Below, in pieces: positions 44,827 through 58,066 of a stretch of DNA of 64,000 bases (its first letter is position 1; each line of letters opens with the position of its first letter). Position numbers and translations under genes: made by a program. The stretch comes from Janthinobacterium sp. 64. Its GTDB lineage: Bacteria; Pseudomonadota; Gammaproteobacteria; Burkholderiales; Burkholderiaceae_D. The notes beneath the pieces were generated by a model. It searched no databases. It saw nothing but the letters and a program-made list of their open reading frames with translations, and had not been told where the DNA came from. The stretch covers positions 3,782,001-3,846,000 of the forward strand of contig NZ_PHUG01000001.1 in NCBI RefSeq assembly GCF_002813325.1. The letters run 5' to 3'.

Positions 44827-46776
44827 ATGTTATTTCCTACAGAATTCGACGTCATCGTTGTCGGTGGTGGTCACGCCGGTACCGAGGCGGCCCTCGCTTC
44901 CGCCCGCATGGGGCAGAAGACGCTATTGCTCACGCATAATATTGAGACACTGGGCCAGATGTCGTGCAACCCCTCCATCGGTGGCATCGGCAAGGGCCAC
45001 CTGGTCAAGGAGGTCGATGCCATGGGCGGCGCGATGGCGATTGCCACCGACGAGTCCGGTATCCAGTTCCGCATCCTGAACTCCTCGAAAGGCCCGGCAG
45101 TGCGCGCCACGCGCGCCCAGGCCGACCGTATCTTGTACAAGGCCGCCATCCGTACGCGCCTGGAAAACCAGCCGAATCTGTGGCTGTTCCAGCAAGCGGT
45201 CGATGACTTGATCGTCGAAGGCGACCGGGTCGTCGGCGCCGTCACGCAGATCGGTTTGAAGTTCCTGTCGCGCGCCGTCGTGCTGACGGCTGGCACTTTC
45301 CTTGACGGCAAGATCCACGTGGGCTTGAATAATTACTCGGCCGGCCGCGCCGGCGACCCGCCCGCCATTTCGCTGTCGGCCCGCTTGAAGGAATTGAAGC
45401 TGCCGCAGGGCCGCTTGAAAACGGGCACGCCGCCGCGCATTGATGGCCGCACGATTGACTTTTCCGTGATGCAAGAACAGGCGGGTGACCTTGATCCCGT
45501 GCCCGTCTTTTCCGTCATGGGCAACACGGCCATGCACCCGCGCCAGGTGCCGTGCTGGGTCACGCACACGAATAGCCAGACGCATGACATCATCCGCGCC
45601 GGCCTGGACCGCAGCCCCATGTACACGGGCGTGATCGAGGGCGTCGGCCCCCGCTATTGCCCCTCGATCGAAGACAAGATCCACCGTTTCTCGGGCAAGG
45701 AATCGCACCAGATCTTCCTCGAGCCGGAAGGCTTGACGACGCATGAGTTCTATCCGAACGGCATCTCCACCAGCCTGCCGTTCGACGTGCAGATCGCCCT
45801 GGTGCAATCGATGAAGGGCATGGAAAACGCCCACATCCTGCGCCCCGGTTACGCCATCGAATACGATTATTTCGACCCGCGCGGCTTGAAAGCGTCGCTG
45901 GAAACGAAGGCCGTCGCGGGCTTGTTCTTCGCCGGTCAGATCAACGGCACCACGGGCTACGAGGAAGCGGCCGCGCAAGGCATGCTGGCGGGCCTGAATG
46001 CGGCGCTGCTGACGCAGGACAAGGAAGCCTGGGTACCGGGCCGCTCCGAGGCGTATCTGGGCGTGCTGGTCGACGACCTGATCACCCAGGGCGTGCAGGA
46101 ACCGTACCGCATGTTCACCAGTCGCGCCGAGTACCGTTTGAGCCTGCGCGAAGACAATGCCGACATGCGCCTGACGGAAATCGGCCGCACCTTGGGCTGC
46201 GTCGGCGACGCCCAATGGCAAGCGTTTGAAACCAAGCGCGAAGCGGTGGCGCTGGAACTGCAGCGCCTGCGTTCCACGTGGGTCAATCCGCGCATCCTGG
46301 CGGCCGCCGAATCGGAACGCATCGTCGGTCAGGCCATCGAGCGCGAGTATTCGCTGGCGGACTTGCTGTGCCGTCCGAACGTGGCCTACGACACGCTGAT
46401 GAGCATGACGGGCATGGAAGGCCAGGCCCTGGCCGGCCCCGGCGTGCAGGACCCCGCCGTGCGCGAGCAGGTCGAAATCCAGCTCAAATATGCGGGCTAC
46501 ATCGAGCGCCAGAGCAAGGAAATCGAGCGCCACGAACACTATGAAAACCTGGCCTTGCCGGCCGGTTTTAATTACCTCGATATCGGCGCGCTGTCGGTCG
46601 AAGTGCGGCAAAAACTCGACAAGCAGCGCCCGGAAACCCTGGGCCAGGCCTCGCGCATTTCGGGCGTGACGCCGGCGGCCATTTCGCTGCTGCTGGTGCA
46701 TTTGAAAAAGCGCGGCTTCGGTGCAGGTCAGGCCGAAATACAGACCACCACTTTAAAGGACGAGGTTGTTGAATGA
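44827..46776 (+). CDS. mnmG: tRNA uridine 5-carboxymethylaminomethyl modification enzyme MnmG (GidA)
   Basis: A 649-residue FAD enzyme which with MnmE modifies U34 of tRNAs. [23 protein letters not shown] binds [24 protein letters not shown] and the folate/NADH-contacting [17 protein letters not shown] are conserved, and [25 protein letters not shown] is the family's second signature. The start at 44827 ([10 protein letters not shown]) is chosen; the open frame extends upstream but is not family-like. It overlaps rsmG by 4 bases, the standard gidA-gidB order near replication origins. Confidence 0.97.
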   Translation: MLFPTEFDVIVVGGGHAGTEAALASARMGQKTLLLTHNIETLGQMSCNPSIGGIGKGHLVKEVDAMGGAMAIATDESGIQFRILNSSKGPAVRATRAQADRILYKAAIRTRLENQPNLWLFQQAVDDLIVEGDRVVGAVTQIGLKFLSRAVVLTAGTFLDGKIHVGLNNYSAGRAGDPPAISLSARLKELKLPQGRLKTGTPPRIDGRTIDFSVMQEQAGDLDPVPVFSVMGNTAMHPRQVPCWVTHTNSQTHDIIRAGLDRSPMYTGVIEGVGPRYCPSIEDKIHRFSGKESHQIFLEPEGLTTHEFYPNGISTSLPFDVQIALVQSMKGMENAHILRPGYAIEYDYFDPRGLKASLETKAVAGLFFAGQINGTTGYEEAAAQGMLAGLNAALLTQDKEAWVPGRSEAYLGVLVDDLITQGVQEPYRMFTSRAEYRLSLREDNADMRLTEIGRTLGCVGDAQWQAFETKREAVALELQRLRSTWVNPRILAAAESERIVGQAIEREYSLADLLCRPNVAYDTLMSMTGMEGQALAGPGVQDPAVREQVEIQLKYAGYIERQSKEIERHEHYENLALPAGFNYLDIGALSVEVRQKLDKQRPETLGQASRISGVTPAAISLLLVHLKKRGFGAGQAEIQTTTLKDEVVE

Positions 46777-47417
46777 AGCAGTTTGACCGGGCCGCACTGG
46801 CCCCCATTTTGAATGAAGGCATCGCCGCGCTGGAGCTGGAGCTGAGCGCGGATCAGACGGAAAAACTGCTCGATTACCTGGCCTTGCTGGCCAAATGGAA
46901 CAGCGTGTACAACCTGACGTCGGTGCGCGATCCGCTGCAGATGCTGACCCTGCACGTGCTCGATTCGCTGGCCGCCGTGCCCGCGTTCGCGGACGCCAAG
47001 AATGTGCTCGACGTGGGCGCCGGTGGCGGCTTGCCGGGCATGGTATTGGCCATCGCGCGGCCCGACGTAAAAGTATCGATGATCGACACGGTGCACAAGA
47101 AGACGGCTTTTCTGACGCAGGTGAAGGCGGAACTGGGCTTGAGCAACGTCACCGTGTACACGAAACGGGTGGAACAGCTGGAAGTAGCGCAGAAATTCGA
47201 CGTGATCACCTCGCGCGCCTTTGCCGACCTGTCCGACTTCGTCAACTGGTCGCACCACGTGCTGGCCGAGGGTGGGCAATTCATCGCCTTGAAAGGGGTG
47301 GCACCGCCAGACGAGCGCGAGCGACTGCCGGCAGACTGGAAAGTGACGCAATTACGCGCAATTCAGGTACCAGGGCTAAATGCAGAGCGTCATCTGGTCT
47401 TTATAGCAAGAATTTAA
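46773..47417 (+). CDS. rsmG: 16S rRNA (guanine(527)-N(7))-methyltransferase RsmG (GidB)
   Basis: A 214-residue methyltransferase for G527 of 16S r[19 protein letters not shown] begins the core, and [37 protein letters not shown] is the SAM-binding region. [13 protein letters not shown] is the substrate-site motif. It starts within the mnmG stop (ATGA overlap), so translation is coupled. Loss of RsmG gives low-level streptomycin resistance in several bacteria. Confidence 0.96.
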   Translation: MKQFDRAALAPILNEGIAALELELSADQTEKLLDYLALLAKWNSVYNLTSVRDPLQMLTLHVLDSLAAVPAFADAKNVLDVGAGGGLPGMVLAIARPDVKVSMIDTVHKKTAFLTQVKAELGLSNVTVYTKRVEQLEVAQKFDVITSRAFADLSDFVNWSHHVLAEGGQFIALKGVAPPDERERLPADWKVTQLRAIQVPGLNAERHLVFIARI

Positions 47418-47434
47418 AAGCCGAAAAATAAATG

Positions 47435-47524
47435 ATATAAACAATTTATACGGTATAAATGATATAAACCGTATAAACGATTTATATCGTATAAATGAAA
47501 TAAACAGTATAAATCGTTCTGGCC
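47435..47524 (+). repeat. 18-bp iteron-like repeats upstream of parA
   Basis: GTATAAA recurs at 47453, 47471, 47489 and 47507, exactly 18 bases apart; a less perfect copy (ATATAAAC...) precedes at 47435. The units read GTATAAATGATATAAACC, GTATAAACGATTTATATC, GTATAAATGAAATAAACA and GTATAAATCG. Within them TTTATAC/GTATAAA (47447-47460) and ATAAA-CGA-TTTAT (47473-47485) are short dyads. The block sits between rsmG and parA and could be an operator for parAB or a binding array for an unknown protein. Function unknown. Confidence 0.6.
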
Positions 47525-47575
47525 GGATGCCGGGGCGCATGATGAAGTTTGCATCTCTTTACAACTAGAAGATAC

Positions 47576-48346
47576 ATGGCCAAAATTTTTTGTGTAGCAA
47601 ATCAAAAGGGTGGTGTTGGTAAAACCACAACAAGCGTCAACCTCTCCGCCGGTCTGGCCAAGTTGAACCAGCGCGTGCTGCTGGTCGACCTCGACCCGCA
47701 GGGCAATGCGACCATGGGTGCCGGCATCAACAAGGCCGGCCTGAAGGCGTCGACCTATGAAGTCATGCTGGGCGAGTCCGATGTCAAGACGGCACGCCAG
47801 CGTTCGGAAGCGGGGCGCTTCGATGTCCTGCCGTCGAACCGCGAACTGGCCGGCGCCGAAGTGGAGATGGTCGAACTGGACAACCGCGAACGCCGCCTGA
47901 AGGATGCGCTGGCCGAAGTGGACGGCGAATACGACTTCATATTAGTAGATTGCCCACCGGCATTATCGATGCTGACCCTGAACGGCCTGTGCGCCGCGCA
48001 TGGCGTGATCATCCCGATGCAGTGCGAGTACTACGCATTGGAGGGTTTGTCCGACCTGGTCAACACCATCAAGAAGGTGCATGCCAACCTGAACCCGGAC
48101 TTGAAGATCATTGGCCTCTTGCGCGTGATGTTCGATCCGCGCATGACATTATCGCAACAGGTATCGGCCCAGCTGGAACAGCATTTTGGCGACAAGGTCT
48201 TCAAGACCATCATCCCGCGCAATGTCCGCCTGGCCGAAGCGCCATCGTACGGCTTGCCCGGCGTGACCTTCGACCCCAGCTCGAAAGGCGCCCAGGCGTA
48301 CATCGCCTTCGGCGCCGAGATGGTCGAGCGCATCAAACATATGTAA
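47576..48346 (+). CDS. parA: Chromosome partitioning ATPase ParA
   Basis: A 256-residue ParA/Soj ATPase that moves ParB-parS complexes over the nucleoid. The deviant Walker A motif QKGGVGKTTT follows the start closely (residues 9-18), Walker A' VDLDPQGNATMG (about 39) and Walker B FILVDCPPALS follow. There is no N-terminal HTH, so it is of the chromosomal rather than plasmid Ia type. The start at 47576 follows AGAAG. It is cotranscribed with parB, 65 bases downstream. Confidence 0.97.
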   Translation: MAKIFCVANQKGGVGKTTTSVNLSAGLAKLNQRVLLVDLDPQGNATMGAGINKAGLKASTYEVMLGESDVKTARQRSEAGRFDVLPSNRELAGAEVEMVELDNRERRLKDALAEVDGEYDFILVDCPPALSMLTLNGLCAAHGVIIPMQCEYYALEGLSDLVNTIKKVHANLNPDLKIIGLLRVMFDPRMTLSQQVSAQLEQHFGDKVFKTIIPRNVRLAEAPSYGLPGVTFDPSSKGAQAYIAFGAEMVERIKHM

Positions 48347-48411
48347 ACAAAGGGCGAGCGTCTCACAAGGAATGGTGTGAGCGCTTACTCTGAAAACACG
48401 ATTAGGACAGC

Positions 48412-49296
48412 ATGGCTACGAAAAAATTAAAAGGACTGGGTCGCGGACTCGACGCCCTCCTGGGCGGCGGCGGCGACTTTGCCAGCCCGGACACGCATCA
48501 ACCCTCCAGCTTGCCCGTGTCGCAAATGCAAGCCGGTAAATACCAGCCGCGCACGCGCATGGACGAGGGGGCCTTGAATGAACTGGCCGCCTCGATCAAG
48601 GCGCAAGGGCTGATGCAACCGATCCTGGTGCGCCCGATCGGGCAAGACACCCTGAGCGGGCTTGTCAAATATGAAATCATCGCCGGCGAACGCCGTTTCC
48701 GCGCTTCACAGCTGGCCGGACTGACGGAAGTGCCGGTGCTGGTGCGCGATGTGGACGACCTGGCCGCCGCCGCCATGGCGCTGATCGAGAATATCCAGCG
48801 CGAAGACCTGAACCCGCTGGAAGAGGCGCAGGGCATCCATCGCCTGATCGCCGACTTCAGTTTCACGCATGAGCAAGCGGCCACTGCGCTGGGACGCTCG
48901 CGCAGCGCGGTGTCGAACCTGCTGCGCCTGATGAACCTGGCCAGTCCCGTGCAGACCATGCTGATGGCCGGCGATATCGACATGGGCCATGCGCGCGCCT
49001 TGCTGGCCGTCGATGCGGCCAGCCAGATCACCTTGGCCAACCAGGTCGTGGCCAAGCGCCTGTCGGTGCGCGAAACGGAAAAGCTCGTCACCCGCACGGT
49101 CGAGGAAGCGGCCAACCCGGTCGAACCGCGGCAAAAGGAAAAGTCCGGCGACATCGCGCGCCTGGAAGAAGAGCTGTCCGATGCGCTGGCCACGCCCGTG
49201 GTGTTCAAAATGGGCAACAAAGGCCGTGGCCAATTGGTGATCGATTTTGCCGATCTTGACGTGCTCGATGGCTTGTTGACCCGCTTGCGTGGTTAA
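48412..49296 (+). CDS. parB: Chromosome partitioning protein ParB
   Basis: A 294-residue parS-binding CTPase. KLKGLGRGLDALLG is the N-terminal ParA-stimulating segment. IIAGERRFRASQLAGL is the CTP-binding GERRxRA motif, and IENIQREDLNPLEEA follows. The HTH (FTHEQAATALGRSRSAVSNLLRLMNL) reads parS. The C-terminus (GQLVIDFADLDVLDGLLTRL) is the dimerisation domain. Four good parS sites lie 3-9 kb upstream in this window. Confidence 0.97.
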   Translation: MATKKLKGLGRGLDALLGGGGDFASPDTHQPSSLPVSQMQAGKYQPRTRMDEGALNELAASIKAQGLMQPILVRPIGQDTLSGLVKYEIIAGERRFRASQLAGLTEVPVLVRDVDDLAAAAMALIENIQREDLNPLEEAQGIHRLIADFSFTHEQAATALGRSRSAVSNLLRLMNLASPVQTMLMAGDIDMGHARALLAVDAASQITLANQVVAKRLSVRETEKLVTRTVEEAANPVEPRQKEKSGDIARLEEELSDALATPVVFKMGNKGRGQLVIDFADLDVLDGLLTRLRG

Positions 49297-49493
49297 ATAG
49301 CAAGCTGCAAAGACATGGGGAATGCGGTGTGGACAATCCGGCCATGCTTTCCAGATGCACCACGTGATTCCTTGATAACACGGCTGGAAGCGGCCAGACA
49401 AGCGACTTTGCCATATAGTGGTGCAAATGGTGGCGAATAGTCGGTAAAGCGTCAGTTTCACGCCGCAATCGCCCTGCTGCGGTGCAGCAACGT

Positions 49494-49523
49494 TTGACTC
49501 TATAGATCAAAGCCAACTATAAT
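49494..49523 (+). promoter_or_regulatory. Sigma-70 promoter of the atp operon
   Basis: TTGACT (49494-49499) and a perfect TATAAT (49518-49523) are 18 bases apart, 43 bases before the atpI start. This is the only strong -35/-10 pair in the 269-base gap after parB, and it would drive the nine-gene ATP synthase operon. Confidence 0.82.
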
Positions 49524-49565
49524 CCCGTGTCTTTGCGTGTGTAGATTTTTCTGGGAACCTGGCAA

Positions 49566-49934
49566 TTGAGTGATTCACAACAAAGTATTGCCAAGCCCGT
49601 CTACAAAGTAGTTGCCTTGCAGCTAGCAATCGTGATCAGCTTTGCCACGCTCACCGTGTTTTTCGGTGGTAGTGTCAGAGGATGGTCCGCCGCATGCGGC
49701 GGTGCGATCGCTGTCGCCGGCAGTCTGGCGTATGCCTTGCTGGTCGTTCGCGGTAGTAGCGACGCCAAAAAGGCTTTTCGCGCGCACTTGCGTGCGGAAA
49801 TGGTGAAAATATTTATTACAGCGGTGCTGTTTATATTGGCACTGGTGTTGTTTCAGTCGGCCGCCTGGTTATGGCTGATCTTGGGTTTCGCGGTGGCAAC
49901 CTTAGCATACTGGTTTTCATTGCTCGCTGTTTAA
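49566..49934 (+). CDS. atpI: ATP synthase accessory protein AtpI
   Basis: A 122-residue membrane protein with four hydrophobic segments (about 17-34, 42-60, 80-98, 102-120), first in the ATP synthase operon. AtpI assists assembly of the c-ring. The start is TTG at 49566 (SDSQQSIAKPVYKVV); no ATG is available in a suitable place. Sequence is poorly conserved in this family, so position and topology carry the call. Confidence 0.82.
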   Translation: MSDSQQSIAKPVYKVVALQLAIVISFATLTVFFGGSVRGWSAACGGAIAVAGSLAYALLVVRGSSDAKKAFRAHLRAEMVKIFITAVLFILALVLFQSAAWLWLILGFAVATLAYWFSLLAV

Positions 49935-49964
49935 TCATTGGTTTTGGAGCCTGTTGTGCTCTGA

Positions 49965-50795
<831 letters not shown>

Positions 50796-50845
50796 TCAGC
50801 AACTTTATATTTTGTTTTTTTAGTATCTTTCGTTTTTAAATTTAG

Positions 50846-51136
<291 letters not shown>

Positions 51137-51179
51137 TTCGCTCCAATCCTAGGAGAAACTTTTAGTCAGGAGCAAAGGT

Positions 51180-51650
51180 ATGGACATCAATATGTCGCTC
51201 ATCGGCCAGATGATCACCTTCGCGGTGTTGGTCTGGGTATCGATGAAGTTCGTATTTCCAGCGCTGAACACAGCGCTGGATGAGCGTGCCAAACGAATCG
51301 CGGATGGATTGGCTGCGGCCGATCAAGGTCAGGCTTCGATGGCTGTCGCTGAAAAGCGTGCGCAAGAGGCATTGAACAGTGCACGTGAAGAAGCGTCGCA
51401 ACGCGTTGCGGACGCTGAAAAGCGCGCGCAGCTGGTTGCTGAAGAGATCAAGCAAAATGCACAAGCTGAAGCGGCGCGTATCATTGCGCAAGCCCAGTCG
51501 GACGCGGAACAGCAACTGTCGAAAGCACGCGAACAATTGCGCGCTCAGGTGGCTGACCTGGCTGTCAAGGGTGCCGAGCAGATCTTGAAGCGTGAAGTCA
51601 ACGCTACGGCGCATGCCGAAATGTTGCAGCGTCTTGCTGTCGAGCTGTAA
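51180..51650 (+). CDS. atpF: ATP synthase F0 subunit b
   Basis: A 156-residue subunit b: one N-terminal membrane helix ([24 protein letters not shown]) and a long charged helix rich in alanine, glutamate and arginine that forms the peripheral stalk dimer. [10 protein letters not shown] is the usual N-terminus. It ends 2 bases before atpH. Confidence 0.95.
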   Translation: MDINMSLIGQMITFAVLVWVSMKFVFPALNTALDERAKRIADGLAAADQGQASMAVAEKRAQEALNSAREEASQRVADAEKRAQLVAEEIKQNAQAEAARIIAQAQSDAEQQLSKAREQLRAQVADLAVKGAEQILKREVNATAHAEMLQRLAVEL

Positions 51651-51652
51651 TC

Positions 51653-52198
51653 ATGGCAGAACTCGCAACCGTCGCCCGTCCCTACGCGGAAGCTTTGTTC
51701 CGCGTAGCCCAAGCTGGTAAGGAGTCAAGCAACCTCGCGGCGTGGTCCGAACTGGTGTCTGAACTGGCACAGATCGGTAGCCACCCCGAGGTACAGGCGT
51801 ACGCGCGCAATCCGAAAGTTTCGGAAAGCGACGTCGCCGCCACCATCCTGTCGTTGTTGAAATCGCCGCTCAATGAGGAAGTCAAAAACTTCGTCACGTT
51901 GTTGATCGAAAATGGCCGCATCAGCCTGCTGCCGGAAATCGGCGCGCAATTCCATGCCTTGAAAAATGGCCTGGAAGGTGCGGCTGACGCCGAGATCACG
52001 AGCGCTTTCGATCTGAGCGAAGGCCAAACGGCCGAGCTGGTCGCAACGCTGGAAAAGAAATTCAGTCGTAAGCTCAACCCTGCCGTCACAGTGGATCCAT
52101 CGCTGCTCGGCGGCGTGCGCGTGGTCGTAGGCGACCAAGTGCTCGATACCTCGGTGCGCGCCAAGTTGCAGCAACTGCACGCTGCACTGGTGTCGTAA
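51653..52198 (+). CDS. atpH: ATP synthase F1 subunit delta
   Basis: A 181-residue subunit linking F1 to the peripheral stalk. [16 protein letters not shown] is the family's N-terminal motif, and [29 protein letters not shown] the conserved C-terminal one. It starts directly after atpF, so coupling is likely. Confidence 0.96.
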   Translation: MAELATVARPYAEALFRVAQAGKESSNLAAWSELVSELAQIGSHPEVQAYARNPKVSESDVAATILSLLKSPLNEEVKNFVTLLIENGRISLLPEIGAQFHALKNGLEGAADAEITSAFDLSEGQTAELVATLEKKFSRKLNPAVTVDPSLLGGVRVVVGDQVLDTSVRAKLQQLHAALVS

Positions 52199-52276
52199 GA
52201 CACGCGCTTCGGCAGGCCAGCTTAGACAGACCCTTACCCCTCGCGCAAGCTGAGAGAAACACTTTTAGGAGTTAGT

Positions 52277-53818
52277 ATGCAACTCAACCCATCTGAAATC
52301 AGCGAGTTGATCAAGAGCCGGATCCAAGGTCTTGACGGCGGCGCTGAAGTGCGTAATCAAGGCACGGTTATTTCCGTCGCCGACGGTATCTGCCGCATCC
52401 ACGGTTTGTCTGACGTGATGCAAGGCGAGATGCTGGAATTCCCAGGCAACACGTTTGGCCTGGCAATGAATCTGGAACGCGACTCCGTCGGTTCCGTGAT
52501 TCTGGGTGCCTACGAGCACATCTCCGAAGGCGACACGGTGAAATGCACCGGCCGCATTCTGGAAGTGCCAATTGGTCCTGAGCTGCTCGGCCGCGTTGTC
52601 AACGCGCTGGGTCAGCCAATCGACGGCAAAGGCGCCATCGACACGAAACTGACGGCCGCGATTGAAAAAATCGCTCCGGGCGTGATCGCCCGTGAGTCCG
52701 TTTCGCAACCAATGCAAACCGGCCTGAAGTCGATCGATGCGATGGTTCCAGTTGGCCGCGGCCAGCGCGAACTGATCATCGGCGACCGTCAAACCGGCAA
52801 GTCGGCTGTGGCGATTGATGCGATCATCAATCAAAAAGGCCAGGGCATGAAATGTATCTACGTCGCGATTGGCCAAAAAGCCTCGTCGATCAAGAACATC
52901 GTGCGCTCGCTGGAACAGCACGGCGCGATGGAATACACCATCGTTGTCGCCGCTTCCGCTTCGGAATCGGCCGCCATGCAATACATCTCGCCGTACTCCG
53001 GTTGCGCCATGGGCGAATACTTCCGTGACCGCGGTGAAGATGCACTGATCGTCTACGATGATCTGTCCAAACAAGCTGTTGCATACCGTCAAATCTCGCT
53101 GCTGCTGCGCCGTCCACCAGGTCGCGAAGCGTACCCAGGCGACGTGTTCTACCTGCACAGCCGCCTGCTGGAACGCGCAGCACGCGTGAACGCCGACTAC
53201 GTCGAGAAGTTCACCGACGGCGCCGTCAAAGGCAAGACCGGTTCCCTGACGGCACTGCCGATCATTGAAACGCAAGCTGGCGACGTGTCCGCATTCGTTC
53301 CAACCAACGTGATTTCGATTACCGACGGTCAGATCTTCCTGGAAACCTCGCTGTTCAACGCCGGTATCCGTCCTGCAATTAACGCCGGTATTTCCGTATC
53401 GCGCGTCGGTGGCGCCGCCCAGACCAAGGTCATCAAAAACCTGTCCGGCGGTATCCGTACCGACTTGGCGCAGTACCGTGAATTGGCCGCGTTTGCGCAG
53501 TTCGCATCCGACCTCGATGAATCGACCCGCAAGCAGCTGGACCGTGGTGCCCGCGTCACGGAATTGCTCAAGCAAGCCCAGTACTCGCCACTGTCGATCT
53601 CGCTGATGGCCGTATCGCTGTTCTCGGTGAACAAAGGCTTCATGGACGACGTGCCAGTCAAGCAAGTGCTGTCGTTCGAAGCTGGTGTCCACGCTTACAT
53701 GAAGACCAAGCAAGCTGCTCTGCTGGCCAAGATCGAAGAAACCAAGCAACTCGACAAAGACAGCGAAGCAACTCTGTCGGCGGCCATTGCTGATTTCAAG
53801 AAATCCGGCGCATATTAA
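52277..53818 (+). CDS. atpA: ATP synthase F1 subunit alpha
   Basis: A 513-residue non-catalytic nucleotide-binding subunit. Walker A is GDRQTGKSA (about 170), and the signature [17 protein letters not shown] lies near 365-381. Length equals E. coli AtpA. It is preceded by a 78-base gap with an AGGAG site. Confidence 0.98.
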   Translation: MQLNPSEISELIKSRIQGLDGGAEVRNQGTVISVADGICRIHGLSDVMQGEMLEFPGNTFGLAMNLERDSVGSVILGAYEHISEGDTVKCTGRILEVPIGPELLGRVVNALGQPIDGKGAIDTKLTAAIEKIAPGVIARESVSQPMQTGLKSIDAMVPVGRGQRELIIGDRQTGKSAVAIDAIINQKGQGMKCIYVAIGQKASSIKNIVRSLEQHGAMEYTIVVAASASESAAMQYISPYSGCAMGEYFRDRGEDALIVYDDLSKQAVAYRQISLLLRRPPGREAYPGDVFYLHSRLLERAARVNADYVEKFTDGAVKGKTGSLTALPIIETQAGDVSAFVPTNVISITDGQIFLETSLFNAGIRPAINAGISVSRVGGAAQTKVIKNLSGGIRTDLAQYRELAAFAQFASDLDESTRKQLDRGARVTELLKQAQYSPLSISLMAVSLFSVNKGFMDDVPVKQVLSFEAGVHAYMKTKQAALLAKIEETKQLDKDSEATLSAAIADFKKSGAY

Positions 53819-53880
53819 GCGGCCAGGCGGCGCCCACCTCGAGTGAGGCGCCGCCCTACGCGCAGAAGGAGTAAGGACTC

Positions 53881-56186
<2,306 letters not shown>

Positions 56187-56201
56187 GTTAAGTCTGGGCC
56201 T

Positions 56202-56227
56202 AACCCCGCCCCTCAAAAGGCGGGGTT
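56202..56227 (+). other. Hairpin between atpD and atpC
   Basis: AACCCCGCC (56202-56210) pairs with GGCGGGGTT (56219-56227) around an 8-base loop, followed by CTTCAAC. Inside the operon it may lower expression of atpC relative to atpD or protect the upstream messenger. Confidence 0.55.
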
Positions 56228-56248
56228 CTTCAACCCGATAGGACACAC

Positions 56249-56668
56249 ATGGCACACACAATTCACGTTGACGTGGTTTCCGCTGAAGAACTGATTTTTT
56301 CAGGTGAAGCAGAATTCGTCGCGTTGCCGGGTGAACAAGGCGAGCTGGGTATCTACCCACGCCACACGCCTTTGATTACCCGCATCCGTCCGGGCGCGGT
56401 CCGCATCAAGGTAGTCGGCCAGGCTGAAGAAGAGTTCGTCTTCGTTGCCGGCGGCCTGCTGGAAGTGCAACCGGATACCGTGACCGTTCTGGCCGATACC
56501 GCGATCCGCGGTCACGACCTCGACGAAGCGAAAGCGCTGGAAGCGAAGAAGTTGGCGGAAGAAAATATCCACAACAAGGATTCGGGCATCGACTACGCGC
56601 AAGCGCAAGCCGAGCTGGCCAGCGCGATTGCGCAACTGGCAGCGATCCAGAAGCTGCGCAAGATGTAA
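56249..56668 (+). CDS. atpC: ATP synthase F1 subunit epsilon
   Basis: A 139-residue subunit with an N-terminal beta-sandwich ([39 protein letters not shown]) and a C-terminal pair of helices that can inhibit hydrolysis. It closes the atp operon; a terminator follows after 19 bases. Confidence 0.97.
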   Translation: MAHTIHVDVVSAEELIFSGEAEFVALPGEQGELGIYPRHTPLITRIRPGAVRIKVVGQAEEEFVFVAGGLLEVQPDTVTVLADTAIRGHDLDEAKALEAKKLAEENIHNKDSGIDYAQAQAELASAIAQLAAIQKLRKM

Positions 56669-56687
56669 TCCATCTGCGCCGCACAAG

Positions 56688-56716
56688 AAAGGCAGCCTTC
56701 GGGCTGCCTTTTTTTT
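56688..56716 (+). terminator. Intrinsic terminator of the atp operon
   Basis: AAAGGCAGCC (56688-56697) pairs with GGCTGCCTTT (56702-56711) around a TTCG tetraloop, followed by further T residues. Confidence 0.93.
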
Positions 56717-56725
56717 ATGCAGAAA

Positions 56726-57790
56726 TCAGCGGCGCTTGTCCTTGCCCCTTTCCAGTCCCGCCTTCAATACCGTCTTCCACCTGGCGCGCGCGGCGATGCG
56801 CTCGAGCGGCGTTGCCTCGCCACGGCGGGCGTCGCGCAGCAGCTTGTGATAATTGCGCAAGCGGTCCCCATCGACGGTGCCCCGTACGGCGCAACCGGGC
56901 TCGCTGGCGTGCCGGCAGTCGCGGAACTGGCACGTCGCCGCGAGCGCCGCGATGTCGTCAAACGTGGCCGCCAGAGTATCCGCATCGGCATCGGCCTGCC
57001 AGCTGCGCAAGCCCGGCGTGTCGATGATGCAGGCGCCGCTGGCGCACAGGTGCAGCGAGCGGGCCGTCGTCGTGTGGCGGCCGCGCCCGTCGCCATGGCG
57101 CACGCCATTGGTCGCCTGTCCTGTCGCGCACAAGGTATTGGTCAGGCTGGACTTGCCGGCGCCCGATGACCCGAGCAGCACCAGGGTCTGGCCTGCACCC
57201 AGCCAGGGTTCCAGGATGGCCACGTCATAGGCATGGCGCGTGTCGATGGCAAACAGGGGCACGTGGGGCGGCAGACGCTGTCTGAGCTGCGCCAGCTTGC
57301 CCGGCACGTCGTCGGCCACGTCGGCCTTGCTCAGTACCACCACGGGCGTCACTTGCGCCGCCAGCACGATGGACAGATAGCGCTCCAGGCGGCGCGGATT
57401 GAAGTCTTCGTCCAGTCCCATCACCAGCAAGGCCGTATCGACATTGCTGGCGAGCAGTTGGCGGCGGCCGTCATTGCCGCGCCGGGCGATTTGCGTGACT
57501 GGGGATAAGTGCGCCGTTATCCACAGCGTGCCGTGACCATCGTGTTCGGCGGCGACCCAGTCGCCGACAGTAAGAATATTGTCCTGCGCCTGCAGCTGAT
57601 GCAGCAGGCGCGGCAGGATCTGCGCCGGGTGTTCCAAGGTGCCGTCGTGCACGCCGATGCTGTCGCGGTGCACGGCGCAAACGCGCAGCAGCTGCGTGGC
57701 GGGGGAGGAGAGTTCGAGTTGGGTGGCTGCGCTGGCGATGGCCTGCTGCAGCCCGATAAGGCGTAGTTGCGCAAAATCGAATGCGATCAT
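56726..57790 (-). CDS. rsgA: Ribosome small subunit-dependent GTPase RsgA
   Basis: A 354-residue circularly permuted GTPase that helps mature the 30S subunit. An OB-like N-terminal domain precedes VVLSKADVADD (G4), GSSGAGKSSLTNTL (G1) and DTPGLRSW (G3), in the permuted order. The C-terminal zinc site reads CQFRDCRHASEPGCAV. The start at 57790 (MIAFDFAQLRLIGL) is preferred; a TTG 10 codons upstream lacks a ribosome binding site. Convergent with atpC. Confidence 0.93.
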   Translation of the reverse strand: MIAFDFAQLRLIGLQQAIASAATQLELSSPATQLLRVCAVHRDSIGVHDGTLEHPAQILPRLLHQLQAQDNILTVGDWVAAEHDGHGTLWITAHLSPVTQIARRGNDGRRQLLASNVDTALLVMGLDEDFNPRRLERYLSIVLAAQVTPVVVLSKADVADDVPGKLAQLRQRLPPHVPLFAIDTRHAYDVAILEPWLGAGQTLVLLGSSGAGKSSLTNTLCATGQATNGVRHGDGRGRHTTTARSLHLCASGACIIDTPGLRSWQADADADTLAATFDDIAALAATCQFRDCRHASEPGCAVRGTVDGDRLRNYHKLLRDARRGEATPLERIAARARWKTVLKAGLERGKDKRR

Positions 57791-57952
57791 GGTAGCGTGA
57801 TTCCAGTTTTTGTCGTCCAAATGTGGACGTGTAGCCTGCGCGTGCAGGCACCGCCAGTCGTCATGACTGGCACGAAAGAAGGGGAACGTCGGCTACGCGA
57901 TCACGCGTATGGGGAGTTGCGGGCTAAGGGACTTAGCGGGGAAAAACGGTGA

Positions 57953-57991
57953 TCAGGCAGCCGACAGCACGGCAATATCCGAATGGCGCAT
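57953..57991 (-). CDS. Possible 12-residue leader peptide or microprotein
   Basis: A 12-codon frame MRHSDIAVLSAA ends in TGA and is preceded, 8 bases upstream, by a strong GAGGAG ribosome binding site. It lies in the otherwise empty 276-base gap between rsgA and the lipoprotein gene, pointing toward rsgA. No hairpin pair typical of attenuation is evident. It may be a real microprotein or chance; only the strong ribosome site speaks for it. Confidence 0.25.
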   Translation of the reverse strand: MRHSDIAVLSAA

Positions 57992-58066
57992 GTTGTCTAC
58001 TCCTCAAGTGTGATGGAAAACCCCAGTGTGCCAGCGGCGCGCGCCGCCGTCAACGGAAGGTGTGGC

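Noticed and set aside
46268..46285. GTTCCACGTGGGTCA resembling parS in mnmG
   Set aside because: The right half-site is disrupted (three mismatches).
44923..46701. 592-codon minus-strand open frame opposite mnmG
   Set aside because: A shadow of a highly conserved gene; composition is Arg/His/Gln-rich without family motifs.
57517..57525. Perfect TTATCCACA inside rsgA (also one at 63124-63132 in the spermidine synthase gene and one at 23471-23479)
   Set aside because: Isolated single boxes without array, trio or AT-rich context; expected by chance at this frequency.
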